From: Cryobacterium algoricola | GTDB lineage: Bacteria; Actinomycetota; Actinomycetes; Actinomycetales; Microbacteriaceae | NCBI RefSeq assembly: GCF_004402485.1 | Contig: NZ_SOFG01000024.1 | Coordinates: 124,001 to 188,000 of the forward strand | Direction: 5' to 3' | DNA: 64,000 nucleotides | Shown here: one piece after another, positions 53,660-61,974 of the stretch | Position numbering within the stretch: position 1 is the first letter of the stretch | How the letters are laid out: every line of letters begins with the position of its first letter | Translations under genes and position numbers: made by a program | Notes under the pieces: generated by a model | The model's database searches: none | What the model was told of the DNA's origin: nothing | Seen by the model: the letters and a program-made list of their open reading frames with translations, nothing else

Positions 53660-53789
53660 GTGCGTCAGATGACACCATTCACAGCCGCGAGGAATAGATC
53701 ACCGGCCTCGTCTTTTGGCGGTCAGAGGTCGATACTGGTCCGGAAGCGCGCGCCCGCTGGTGGGCACGCCCCGGTTTGGAGGCCTGACG

Positions 53790-54212
53790 ATGACTTCGCT
53801 CAACCCCTATCTCTCCTTCCGCGATTCGGCCAGGGCGGCCATGGACCTGTACGAGTCGGTGTTCGGCGGAACGGTCACCCGCAGCACCTTCGCCGATTTC
53901 CACGCCAGTGAGGATCCCGCAGAGGGCGAGAAGATCATGCACTCCGCCCTGACAACGGACAGCGGGATGGTCCTGATGGCGGCGGATACCCCGAACAGCA
54001 TGGAGCTGACACCGGGCAGCAATTTCTCGGTCTCGCTGAGCGGTGACGACGAGGCGGAACTGACGGGTTATTTCGAGAAGCTCTCCGCGGGAGGGACCGT
54101 GGTCCAGCCGCTCGCGAAGGCACCGTGGGGAGACAGCTTCGGAATGCTCGTGGACCCGTTCGGCGTGAACTGGCTGGTCAACATCGCCGGTCCGGGGAGT
54201 TCTCCCGCGTGA
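53790..54212 (+). CDS. VOC-family (PhnB-like) protein
   Basis: Encodes 140 residues from the ATG at 53790 (TTGGAGG upstream). Glyoxalase/bleomycin-resistance fold of the PhnB/3-demethylubiquinone type: LNPYLSFRDSARAAMDLYESVFGG at the start and the typical APWGDSFGMLVDPFGVNWLVNI at the end. Such small proteins bind metal or act as isomerases or resistance proteins; the specific role is unknown. It is divergent from the LysR gene and convergent with the acyltransferase-like gene. Confidence 0.87.
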   Translation: MTSLNPYLSFRDSARAAMDLYESVFGGTVTRSTFADFHASEDPAEGEKIMHSALTTDSGMVLMAADTPNSMELTPGSNFSVSLSGDDEAELTGYFEKLSAGGTVVQPLAKAPWGDSFGMLVDPFGVNWLVNIAGPGSSPA

Positions 54213-54215
54213 TCC

Positions 54216-55043
54216 TCAGGCGCCGGGCCGGGCGTCGAGGCTGATCGAGTCGTCTTCGGTGCCGTCGACGAGTCGTTGCAGGGCGTTGCGCACGAGCAGG
54301 CCACGCATGGTGTCCCGGTGCGCCCGCGCCTTCGGCAGGAAGTGCGGTACGTACCCGTAGACGGCGTGGCTCTTCTTCGATCCGAGGTACGGGCCAGGGG
54401 GAGTGTCCGCGAGCGGCACGAACGGGATTCCGAGGAAGTCCCGCATCTTGCGCAGTGGCCGGTCGTCGACGATCGACACGATGTGCTTGATGCTGTGCAC
54501 GAGCGCGGAGAGGTACATGGCGCGGTAGAGCTGCACGCTCACCGCCGCTTCGCCGCGCCGGTAGTCGGGGAGGACCGCGACGGTGCCGATGTCCCAGATT
54601 TCCGTGGGATCGGTGATCGCGTGAAAGCGGAAGGCCTCATCGAGTTCCAGATTGAACGGTTCCCGGGCGGCATCGTTGAGGCTCTTGAGGCCGTGCTGGG
54701 AATCTTCGATGATCCGCAGCACTCCGCTCGGCGTGTGTGTCTCCCTGTCGATGGAGATGAAGAAGGTACTCGTTTCCTCGTACGCACCGTACTCGTCCGT
54801 CATCTCGGCGGCGTCGTTGCCGAACGTCGCCTCGAAGACGACACGTTCCACATGCCGGCCGACATTCGAGAACGGGCTCCGGCCGTCGACCTCGATCGCG
54901 ACGAGTCGATAGTGCTCAGGAAGCTCCCGCGCGCGCTCAGCGAGCAGTCGAACGGTGAGTTCCTCGAGCTCAGAATCGCTCAGGTCATAGCGGGGGCTGA
55001 ACACCTCGGCGCCGATCGCGGTATCGGTGTCGCGGGCCGGCAC
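54216..55043 (-). CDS. GNAT / autoinducer-synthase-like acyltransferase
   Basis: Encodes 275 residues from a GTG that shares its G with the TAG stop of the SpeD-like gene (TAGTG), with AAGGA just upstream. The pattern is LuxI/FeeM-like GNAT: HYRLVAIEVDG, RVVFEATFGNDAAEM, ETSTFFISID, then GVLRIIED, WDIGTVAVLPDYRRG (beta4 and cofactor loop) and a late HAVYGYVPHF. The spacing of acidic residues, the S-F-F-I-x-D strand and the R-I-I segment recall acyl-homoserine-lactone and N-acyl-amino-acid synthases more than small acetyltransferases. It probably N-acylates an amine. Coupling to a SpeD-like gene suggests a substrate made by that protein. Homology is by eye only. Confidence 0.55.
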   Translation of the reverse strand: MPARDTDTAIGAEVFSPRYDLSDSELEELTVRLLAERARELPEHYRLVAIEVDGRSPFSNVGRHVERVVFEATFGNDAAEMTDEYGAYEETSTFFISIDRETHTPSGVLRIIEDSQHGLKSLNDAAREPFNLELDEAFRFHAITDPTEIWDIGTVAVLPDYRRGEAAVSVQLYRAMYLSALVHSIKHIVSIVDDRPLRKMRDFLGIPFVPLADTPPGPYLGSKKSHAVYGYVPHFLPKARAHRDTMRGLLVRNALQRLVDGTEDDSISLDARPGA

Positions 55044-55384
55044 TAAAATTCCTTGTATTCGGCGGTGGCGCTGCCGAAGAAACCCTTGGTGTATTCGACG
55101 GCCACGAGGGGATCGAAGGGCTTGCAGGTGTAGATGTCGACACTGTAGAAGAGCACCGGCTGTTCCCACGCGTAGAAATGCGCTCCCGACGTTTCCCAGT
55201 GAGTCCACCCGGCCCAGCCGTACAGGTCGCTGCGATGCGTTACCGGTTCGATCAGTCCTTTCATGTCGAGTACCGGGGCAAGTCCTGACAGGTAGTCCAC
55301 GATCTGGAGTGCGCTGATCGGTTCGGCGGGGTAGGCCTCGATGACCAGCCGCTGCCGGTAAATGGTTGGTGCAAGGTCGCGCAT
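55043..55384 (-). CDS. SpeD-like (S-adenosylmethionine decarboxylase fold) protein
   Basis: Encodes 113 residues from the ATG at 55384 (GGGGGA upstream; earlier ATG at 55393 and GTG at 55435 are possible). Length and the C-terminal pattern FYSVDIYTCKPFDP match class 1b SpeD, including the proton-donor Cys (Cys87, VDxxTC). SpeD self-cleaves before a Ser in a Glu-Ser-His motif. Here the corresponding stretch reads ETSGAHFYAW (residues 64-73), so the Glu-Ser pair is missing; Ser66 is the only nearby Ser, and the later active-site His is not in its usual place. It may be a neofunctionalised pyruvoyl decarboxylase or a non-processing relative. The next gene overlaps it. Confidence 0.65.
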   Translation of the reverse strand: MRDLAPTIYRQRLVIEAYPAEPISALQIVDYLSGLAPVLDMKGLIEPVTHRSDLYGWAGWTHWETSGAHFYAWEQPVLFYSVDIYTCKPFDPLVAVEYTKGFFGSATAEYKEF

Positions 55385-55600
55385 GAAAGCCATTCCCCCA
55401 GTGATGTGGTCCAGACCATGGGGAAGAGATTCCACGGCGGCAGCGTTTCATCAGGGCGACATTGGAACCTGAGACTGAGCGCTGCTGCCTCACTGTACGC
55501 CCCCCAGGCATCCATCGCGGTCAGTGGGCACCCGCGTCGGTGCGGAGGAGTTCCCGGTGGGGGCCTTTTCATTGCCATGATGCCGGGGCACACTGAGCGA

Positions 55601-56455
55601 ATGCGCAGGCTTTCGGTGACGAGACACCCGGAAAAGGGGCCGGTCGCGCCCCCGGTTCTCGCGGTCGCGTTGCTGGTGACCCTTGCGGTGGGCGTTCCGC
55701 TCGCGGCCATTCAGGTGGCGGGAGCGATCCGGCCGGACCCGGCGTCGTCCGCTCCCGCCGGAGTCCCTACGGATGACCCGACGGATGACCCGACGGCGGT
55801 CCCCACGCCGGCTTCTACCGCAGGGACGCCAGCATCCCCGGTGCTCAGGGCGCTGGATTCGGACAACCCGATCTCCGATCCTGCCTGGTTCGTGCAGGCG
55901 TACGAGGCCGGGTTCCGGCTCTACATCCTCAGCGCTACCGAGTTCGGCAGCTGCACCCCACTCGCTCGCACCCAGGCGCAGCTCGCGATGGCGATCGACG
56001 CCGGCCTCGCGGTCGCCGCGTACACCAGGGATCCGCGCTGCTGGCGGGAGGGGATCGCGGCGACGGGCTCCTTCCGCATCCGGCTCCAGTTCTTTGCACT
56101 CGACATCGAGACGGGTGGCCCGCCGCTCACCCGCGACATGATCACGGGTGTGCAGTCCAGCGGGGTGCGTCCCGTCGTCTACACCGGCGCGCGAATGTGG
56201 GAGGACATCATGGGCAGGGAAACGACGGAGTATTCCGATGTCGCCCTCTGGGATGCCGTGCCCGTCGAGCCGGACTCGCCCGCCGTTCCCGGCCTCCCCG
56301 ACGACCCCGCCGATCTCCTGTCGCCCGCGCCGATTTCCTTCGGCGGCTGGAACGCGCCCGGCAATCTCCGGGTCGGTGTCCAGCAGCATTTCGAACGGGT
56401 CTTCAACGGCGTCAACATCGATGTGAACACCTTCGCGACGTCGTTCCTGTACTGA
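55601..56455 (+). CDS. secreted GH25-like / DUF1906-type glycoside hydrolase-like protein
   Basis: Encodes 284 residues from the ATG at 55601 (ATGs at 55577 and 55580 are alternatives; none has a strong ribosome site). A membrane segment (VLAVALLVTLAVGVPLAAIQV, about residues 17-37) acts as signal or anchor, followed by a Pro/Thr/Asp-rich linker (about 45-80) and a globular domain. The domain has FFALDIETGG, the Asp-x-Glu of GH25-like barrels, and VRPVVYTGARMWEDI and DVALWDAV typical of that fold. It may bind or cut cell-wall glycan. It is divergent from the SpeD-like gene, about 200 bases apart. Confidence 0.6.
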   Translation: MRRLSVTRHPEKGPVAPPVLAVALLVTLAVGVPLAAIQVAGAIRPDPASSAPAGVPTDDPTDDPTAVPTPASTAGTPASPVLRALDSDNPISDPAWFVQAYEAGFRLYILSATEFGSCTPLARTQAQLAMAIDAGLAVAAYTRDPRCWREGIAATGSFRIRLQFFALDIETGGPPLTRDMITGVQSSGVRPVVYTGARMWEDIMGRETTEYSDVALWDAVPVEPDSPAVPGLPDDPADLLSPAPISFGGWNAPGNLRVGVQQHFERVFNGVNIDVNTFATSFLY

Positions 56456-56503
56456 TCGGGAAGCGGGCACCGTACCGGGCACCGCACTGGGCACCGCACC
56501 GCG

Positions 56504-56509
56504 TATTAT
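56504..56509 (+). promoter_or_regulatory. leaderless -10 box of amidotransferase gene
   Basis: TATTAT, followed by 6 bases and the GTG start codon at 56516; no ribosome site is present. Confidence 0.6.
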
Positions 56510-56515
56510 GGCGGC

Positions 56516-57250
56516 GTGAAGCCCTTCCTGCTCTTGGCCACCCGTCCGGAGGACGAAGCCGCCGACGACGAGTACGAGGGCTTCCTGAGCGCCGGCGGCC
56601 TGACCCCCGATGAGTTGCACCGGGTGAGGCTCGAGGCGGACCTGCTGCCCCCGATCCGTCTGGACGACTACTCCGGCGTCATCGTCGGAGGCAGTCCCTT
56701 CAACGCCGGCGACCCCGAGGCGACGAAGTCCGCCGTCCAGGTCCGCGTCGAAGCGGAACTCCAGCCGCTCCTCGATCTCGTCGTCGCCAGGGACTTCCCC
56801 TTCCTCGGAGCCTGTTACGGAATCGGACTGCTCACCGCCCATGGCGGAGGGGTCGTCGACGGCACGTGGCCGGAGGACGCAGGCCCGACCAGGGTGAGCC
56901 TGACCGGGGACGGGGCCGCGGACCCGCTGTTCGGCATCCTCGACCCCGACTTCGAGGCCTTCGTCGGGCACAAGGAGGCGTGCACGGTCCTCCCGCCCGG
57001 CGCCGTGCTCCTCGCCACCGGAGAGAACTGCCCGGTCCAGGCCTTCCGGGTCGGACGCAACGTCTACGCGACCCAATTCCACCCCGAACTCACCAATGCG
57101 AGCATCCTGACCCGCATCCGGATCTACCGCGACAACGGCTATTTCAAGCCGGATGCCCTGACCGAAGTCATCGCGAACATCACGGCGGCCACGGTCACGC
57201 AACCGGCGAACCTGATGCGGGCCTTCGTCCGGCGCTTCGGCACCGAATAA
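56516..57250 (+). CDS. class I glutamine amidotransferase
   Basis: Encodes 244 residues from a GTG with a TATTAT box 6 bases upstream, hence probably leaderless. Class I GATase fold: YSGVIVGGSPFNAG, nucleophile Cys100 in FLGACYGIGLL, and His189/Glu191 in ATQFHPEL. It hydrolyses glutamine and passes ammonia to a partner or acts as a gamma-glutamyl hydrolase-like enzyme. Stand-alone GuaA-like proteins of this size are common and mostly of unknown role. It lies 27 bases before thyA, which has its own promoter. Confidence 0.87.
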   Translation: MKPFLLLATRPEDEAADDEYEGFLSAGGLTPDELHRVRLEADLLPPIRLDDYSGVIVGGSPFNAGDPEATKSAVQVRVEAELQPLLDLVVARDFPFLGACYGIGLLTAHGGGVVDGTWPEDAGPTRVSLTGDGAADPLFGILDPDFEAFVGHKEACTVLPPGAVLLATGENCPVQAFRVGRNVYATQFHPELTNASILTRIRIYRDNGYFKPDALTEVIANITAATVTQPANLMRAFVRRFGTE

Positions 57251-57264
57251 GCTGCGCCACCAAA

Positions 57265-57270
57265 TAAACT
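57265..57270 (+). promoter_or_regulatory. leaderless -10 box of thyA
   Basis: TAAACT, then 7 bases to the ATG at 57278, with no Shine-Dalgarno sequence between them. Confidence 0.55.
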
Positions 57271-57277
57271 GACACGA

Positions 57278-58087
57278 ATGCCAACCTCACTCGCGACACC
57301 GTATGAAGACCTGCTTCGCCACACCCTGGCGACGGGCACCGCCAAAGCCGACCGGACCGGTACCGGAACCACGAGCATTTTCGGGGCACAGCTCCGCTTC
57401 GACCTCCGTGAGGGCTTTCCGCTCATCACGACGAAGCGCGTGCACTTCAAGTCCATCGCCTATGAACTTCTCTGGTTCCTGCGCGGCGAGAGCAACGTCG
57501 GATGGCTTCGGGAACACGGCGTCAGCATCTGGGACGAGTGGGCGTCGGAAACCGGAGAACTCGGTCCCGTCTACGGGGTGCAGTGGCGCTCCTGGCCCAC
57601 CCCCGACGGCGGTCACATCGATCAGATCGCCCAGGTGATCGAGACCCTCAAGGCGGACCCCGATTCGCGGCGAATGATCGTGTCGGCCTGGAACGTCGCC
57701 GATATCCCGTCGATGGCGCTCGCGCCGTGCCACGCGCTCTTCCAGTTCTACGTCGCCGACGGCCGCCTCTCCTGCCAGCTCTACCAGCGCAGCGCCGATC
57801 TCTTCCTCGGCGTCCCCTTCAACATCGCGAGTTATGCGCTGCTGACCCACCTCGTCGCAGCGCAGGCCGGCCTCGAGGTCGGCGACTTCATCTGGACCGG
57901 CGGGGACTGTCACATCTACGACAACCACCGCGACCAGGTCGCCGAGCAGCTCACCCGCGCCCCGTATCCGCTCCCGACGCTCCGCATCACGGCCGAGCGG
58001 GCGAGCATCTTCGACTACCAATACGAGGACCTTGAGATCGTCGGCTACCAGCACCACCCCGCGATCAAGGCACCCGTTGCCGTCTGA
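57278..58087 (+). CDS. thyA: thymidylate synthase
   Basis: Encodes 269 residues, the normal ThyA length. Folate-dependent dUMP methylation: [18 protein letters not shown] at the start, catalytic Cys151 in [13 protein letters not shown], the dUMP phosphate Arg residues in [11 protein letters not shown], and [23 protein letters not shown] (in two parts). It consumes methylene-tetrahydrofolate and yields dihydrofolate, which the next gene product recycles. Probably leaderless. The folA start lies within its last codons. Confidence 0.97.
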   Translation: MPTSLATPYEDLLRHTLATGTAKADRTGTGTTSIFGAQLRFDLREGFPLITTKRVHFKSIAYELLWFLRGESNVGWLREHGVSIWDEWASETGELGPVYGVQWRSWPTPDGGHIDQIAQVIETLKADPDSRRMIVSAWNVADIPSMALAPCHALFQFYVADGRLSCQLYQRSADLFLGVPFNIASYALLTHLVAAQAGLEVGDFIWTGGDCHIYDNHRDQVAEQLTRAPYPLPTLRITAERASIFDYQYEDLEIVGYQHHPAIKAPVAV

Positions 58088-58607
58088 TCACGCTCCCGCG
58101 ATCGCACTGATCTGGGCGCAGGCGCACGACGGGATCATCGGCGACGCCGGGTCGATCCCCTGGCACCTTCCCGAAGACCTCGCGCATTTCAAGGCCGTGA
58201 CGGATGCCGCGACGGTCGTGATGGGACGGCGCACGTGGGACTCCCTCCCCGAACGATTCCGGCCGCTCCCCGGGCGACGGAACGTGGTCGTCACGCGGGA
58301 TGCCGGCTGGGCCGCGGCCGGGGCGGAACGTGCGGTGTCGGTCGAGAAGGCCCTCTCCGGAGACACGGCATCCACCGAACCGGGGACGACGATCTGGGTG
58401 ATCGGCGGAGGCGAGGTCTACCGCGAGGCCCTCGCCCGCGCCTCACGACTCGAGGTCACCGAGCTGGACCTTGCCGTGCCCGGCGACACGCGGGCCCCCG
58501 CTGTTGACGGGGAGTGGACGCGTGCCCACGCCTCGGAATGGATGGTCTCGCGGACCGGAATCCGGTATCGCTTTGTCGGGTACGAGCGGCCGGTTCCACA
58601 GCACTGA
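58077..58607 (+). CDS. folA: dihydrofolate reductase
   Basis: Encodes 176 residues from a TTG at 58077, inside the thyA end (11-base overlap, different frame), with AAGG upstream. DHFR fold: [30 protein letters not shown] (N-terminal loop with the Trp and acidic residue; given here by position, about residues 10-40), [21 protein letters not shown], and [12 protein letters not shown] for NADPH. It reduces the dihydrofolate made by ThyA. The last 165 bases overlap, on the opposite strand, the 3' end of a glycosyltransferase gene. Confidence 0.95.
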   Translation: MPSDHAPAIALIWAQAHDGIIGDAGSIPWHLPEDLAHFKAVTDAATVVMGRRTWDSLPERFRPLPGRRNVVVTRDAGWAAAGAERAVSVEKALSGDTASTEPGTTIWVIGGGEVYREALARASRLEVTELDLAVPGDTRAPAVDGEWTRAHASEWMVSRTGIRYRFVGYERPVPQH

Positions 58608-59903
58608 CTCCTGGGTCAGCACCTGCGGGTCCACGATCGCGTGCGCCACAGTGCCGCGGCGTTCGGGGCTCGTCCAGCGGCCGCTCGACGGAGCCAGGAA
58701 CGCCTGGGGCAGGGTCCCCAGGCAGATCGCCGCGTCGATCACGCGCACGAGGGGGAAAGCGAACCCGAGCAGCAGATAGCTCGGCCGCCGGGTGACGGCG
58801 ACGACGAGAACGGTCAGCAGGTAGTCGGGCACGAGCACGCCGAGGAGGATCAGGGTCGGCGGAATCGCCTGTGTCAGCCGTGTGGCGATGCCGGACGGGT
58901 CCGTCGCGGTCGCCTCCCAGATGACCGCACCGAGCGACAGGATGAGCAGCGGCAGGAACAGCACCATCATCACGCTGCTCGTGACGAGTTCGAAGACGTG
59001 GAGCGCCAGCGCACCCCAGAACCAGCCGAGCCGGAATCCGTGGCGGCGCAGGGTCTGCCAGAACCCCAGGGTCCAACGCCGCAGCTGCCGGGTGTAGTCG
59101 CGGAGGTTGGCCGGGTCCTGGGTCGATGCTCTCGCGATCGCGGGGTGGAAGGCGATCCGGCCGAGCTTGCGCGCGTGCACCTCGAACGTCATGTTGAAGT
59201 CCTCGATCGCGAGTCCGGGGGGATCGATGTCGATGCTTGCGAGGACCTGGCTTCGATACATGCTCGCGAAACCGGGAACGATCGAGATCACGTTAGCGAG
59301 CCTGGCAGCCTGACCGTACTTGAGCAGGTACTGCACCATGACGTAGAAACGTTCCCGGTACGCGATCAGGAAGCGACCCATCATCGTCCCGGGAGGAGGA
59401 TCCGCGATCGTCGACGCACACGCGGCAACCGCGACGACGGCGGGATCCTGGAAGCACGGCAGGCCGGTTCGGAGGTAGTCGGCGGCGAGGACCGTGTCCG
59501 CGTCGAGGAGGACCACAACGGGGAATCGGCGCGCCAGTTCGAAGCGGTCGATTGCGGCGACGAGCGCGCCGGCCTTGCCGTGATTCGACCCGAGTTCGAG
59601 GACGTTCGCACCGCTCGCCCTCGCGAGTTCCGCCGTCCGGTCGGCGGAGGCGTCCGAGACGACGAACACATGGCCGACGGGCACCTGGCTGGTCGCGGAA
59701 GCGATCGTCGCGGCGATCACCTGTTCCTCGTCGTGGGCGGCGATCAGGATCGCGACCTCGTCGGCGGAGATGAGCGGGTCCTCCGGCCGGTCGGGTGACC
59801 GGCGGTGAGTGCTCTCGACCACGGCACGGATGAGCCCGACCGTGGTCCACAGCAAGGTGTTGATTCCCACGACAAGAATGAAGATGAGGAAAAAGGTAAG
59901 CAT
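58443..59903 (-). CDS. family 2 glycosyltransferase, membrane-bound
   Basis: Encodes 486 residues from the ATG at 59903 (GGGGGC upstream). N-terminal helix (MLTFFLIFILVVGINTLLW), then the GT2 domain: VAILIAAHDEEQVI, VVSDASADRT, LLDADTVL (DxD-like), GLAIEDFNMTF and the processive-type QLRRWTLGFW (Q-x-x-R-W). Three or four C-terminal helices follow (about 315-425). Such enzymes polymerise or transfer hexose at the membrane, for example poly-N-acetylglucosamine or hyaluronan type. The last 50-60 residues are hydrophilic and read through the convergent folA 3' end for 165 bases without a stop. Confidence 0.87.
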   Translation of the reverse strand: MLTFFLIFILVVGINTLLWTTVGLIRAVVESTHRRSPDRPEDPLISADEVAILIAAHDEEQVIAATIASATSQVPVGHVFVVSDASADRTAELARASGANVLELGSNHGKAGALVAAIDRFELARRFPVVVLLDADTVLAADYLRTGLPCFQDPAVVAVAACASTIADPPPGTMMGRFLIAYRERFYVMVQYLLKYGQAARLANVISIVPGFASMYRSQVLASIDIDPPGLAIEDFNMTFEVHARKLGRIAFHPAIARASTQDPANLRDYTRQLRRWTLGFWQTLRRHGFRLGWFWGALALHVFELVTSSVMMVLFLPLLILSLGAVIWEATATDPSGIATRLTQAIPPTLILLGVLVPDYLLTVLVVAVTRRPSYLLLGFAFPLVRVIDAAICLGTLPQAFLAPSSGRWTSPERRGTVAHAIVDPQVLTQESVLWNRPLVPDKAIPDSGPRDHPFRGVGTRPLPVNSGGPRVAGHGKVQLGDLES

Positions 59904-60187
59904 CTGTGCCCCCGGGTGCAATCGAACGTCCCGCACTGGAACCGGAAACGCCACGTCGAGACTGTCGGTGTTGACCTGCACGAAGCTACCCGACGCTGGA
60001 GGGGACCGCTCGCTGCGTCACCCGGATGGGGCGACCCGTGTGGTTAACCACATCCGGGTGTGGGTTGCCCCCGGAACGGCCGCCCACTCGCCGAAGCCGC
60101 TGATGCTGCCGTTGTCGACGCTGCCGTTGTCGAGGCCGCCGCGGACGCATGCAGTTACAGGCATTCATTAGTGAGGATGATGGAGGA
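59904..60187. other. 284-bp divergent promoter region
   Basis: Lies between the glycosyltransferase and acyl-CoA synthetase genes. It contains short direct repeats of a CTGCCGTTGTCG type (60106-60130) and a dyad CACCCGGATGG / CCACATCCGGGTG (60018-60060). No gene seen. Confidence 0.4.
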
Positions 60188-61903
60188 GTGACTTTTCCGA
60201 CGAGTACCTCCAATTTTCGCGCCGCCCGCGACCAGCTGCTGCGCCTCTGGGACGGCCACGCCCGTGCCGCCGCCGAATTTCGCTGGCCGGATGTCGGCGC
60301 GTCGTTCAACTGGGCCGTCGACTGGTTCGACGTCATCGCGGAGGGCAACGACAATATCGCCCTGTGGATCGTCGAGGAGGACGGCCGCGAGCTGAAGGTC
60401 ACCTTCGCGGAGATGTCCGCCCGCTCGAACCAGGTCGCGGCCTGGCTCACCCAGCAGGGTGTCGGCAAGGGCGATCACGTGATGCTCATGCTCGGCAACC
60501 AGGTCGAGCTCTGGGAACTCATGCTCGGCATCATGAAGATCGGCGCAGTCATCCTGCCGACCTCGACCGTTCTCGCCGCCGGCGACCTCGCGGATCGCGT
60601 GCGGCGCGGCGAGGTGGACTGCGTGATCGCGAACGCCGGCGACGCCGCCAAGTTCGCGGAGATCGACGGCGACTTCCGGCGCATCTGCGTGGGCGGCACG
60701 GTTCCCGGCTGGGCCCACTACGCCGACGCCGACCTGCTCCCGTCCGTCGCGGTTCCCGTGGCCGTCGGCTCCGACGACCCGTCACTCATCTACTTCACCT
60801 CCGGGACCACGAGCAAGCCCAAGATGGTCGTGCACACCCAGACCTCGTATCCCGTCGGCCACCTCTCCACGATGTACTGGCTCGGGCTTCGTCCCGGCGA
60901 CGTGCACCTCGCCATCAGTTCACCCGGCTGGGGCAAGCACGCCTGGAGCAGCTTCTTCTCGCCGTGGATCGCCGAGGCCACGGTCTTCGTCTACAACTAC
61001 GGCCGATTCGACCCGCAGGCGCTCACCGCCCAGCTGCATCGCGCCAAGGTCACGACGTTCTGTGCGCCTCCGACGGTCTGGCGCATGCTGATCCAGTCCG
61101 ATGTGGGGGAGAAGCCGGTCGGCCTCCGCGAGATCCTCTCGGCGGGAGAACCGCTCAACCCCGAAGTGATCAGCCAGATCCAGCGGGCTTGGGGACTCAC
61201 GATCCGCGACGGCTACGGCCAGACCGAGACGACGGCCATCGTCGGAAACGTGCCGGGGTCCGTCCTCAAGGCCGGGTCCATGGGCCTGCCCCTTCCCGGC
61301 GTCGCGATCACCCTCGTCGACCCGATCACGGGCGGTGTCGCCGACGAGGGCGAGATCTGCCTCGACCTCGCCGAACCCGCCGTCAACCTCATGGCCCGCT
61401 ACCACGGCGACCCGGTCCGGACCGAGGCTGCCCTGCGGGACGGCTACTTCCACACGGGCGACGTCGCCACCCGTGACGACAACGGCTACATCACCTTCAT
61501 CGGCCGTACGGACGACATCTTCAAGTCGTCCGACTACAAGGTTTCCCCGTTCGAGGTCGAGAGCGTGCTGCTCGAGCACCCCGCCGTCGCCGAGGCCGCG
61601 GTCGTGCCCGCCCCCGACGACACCCGCCTCAACATCGCCAAGGCGTACATCCACCTTGCGGCCGGCTGGGCGCCCGACAGCGCGACCGCTCTCGCCGTGC
61701 TGCGTCACGCCCGCAACGGGCTGCCGCCGTACATGCGGGTCCGGCGCATCGAGTTCTTCGAACTGCCCAAGACGAGCTCGGGAAAGATCCGCAGGGTCGA
61801 GCTGCGGGCACGCGAGAACGAAGCGGCGGATCAGCAGCTCCGGCTCCCCGACGAATGGCGCGACGACCAGTTCCCCGAGCTCAAGCGCTCACCGCGAAGC
61901 TGA
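60188..61903 (+). CDS. AMP-dependent acyl-CoA synthetase
   Basis: Encodes 571 residues from a GTG at 60188 (AGGATGATGGAGGA upstream); an ATG at 60149 would add 13 residues. ANL superfamily: P-loop-like YFTSGTTSKPK (about residue 200), GYGQTET (A5), GYFHTGD (A7), RTDDIFKSSDYKVSP (A8) and the catalytic Lys in KTSSGKIRR (A10). It activates a carboxylic acid to its CoA thioester; the sequence is closest to medium-chain or aromatic acyl-CoA synthetases of the acetyl-CoA-synthetase-like group. The substrate cannot be fixed. The unit ends at a long inverted repeat before the convergent maltokinase gene. Confidence 0.92.
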   Translation: MTFPTSTSNFRAARDQLLRLWDGHARAAAEFRWPDVGASFNWAVDWFDVIAEGNDNIALWIVEEDGRELKVTFAEMSARSNQVAAWLTQQGVGKGDHVMLMLGNQVELWELMLGIMKIGAVILPTSTVLAAGDLADRVRRGEVDCVIANAGDAAKFAEIDGDFRRICVGGTVPGWAHYADADLLPSVAVPVAVGSDDPSLIYFTSGTTSKPKMVVHTQTSYPVGHLSTMYWLGLRPGDVHLAISSPGWGKHAWSSFFSPWIAEATVFVYNYGRFDPQALTAQLHRAKVTTFCAPPTVWRMLIQSDVGEKPVGLREILSAGEPLNPEVISQIQRAWGLTIRDGYGQTETTAIVGNVPGSVLKAGSMGLPLPGVAITLVDPITGGVADEGEICLDLAEPAVNLMARYHGDPVRTEAALRDGYFHTGDVATRDDNGYITFIGRTDDIFKSSDYKVSPFEVESVLLEHPAVAEAAVVPAPDDTRLNIAKAYIHLAAGWAPDSATALAVLRHARNGLPPYMRVRRIEFFELPKTSSGKIRRVELRARENEAADQQLRLPDEWRDDQFPELKRSPRS

Positions 61904-61913
61904 TCCATCCTTC

Positions 61914-61974
61914 CGCGAAAGCGGATGAATCGTCGTTCTGAGCTCGGCATACCGACGGCTCACCCGCTTTCGCG
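61914..61974. terminator. long inverted repeat between convergent genes
   Basis: Perfect 11-bp outer arms (61914-61924 CGCGAAAGCGG, 61964-61974 CCGCTTTCGCG) enclosing an inner CGTCG/CGACG pair (61931-61935, 61953-61957). It overlaps the maltokinase stop, so it may end both transcripts. Confidence 0.5.

Noticed and set aside
55043..55384. Ordinary AdoMet decarboxylase for spermidine synthesis
   Set aside because: The Glu-Ser-His processing motif is missing and there is no spermidine synthase gene nearby.
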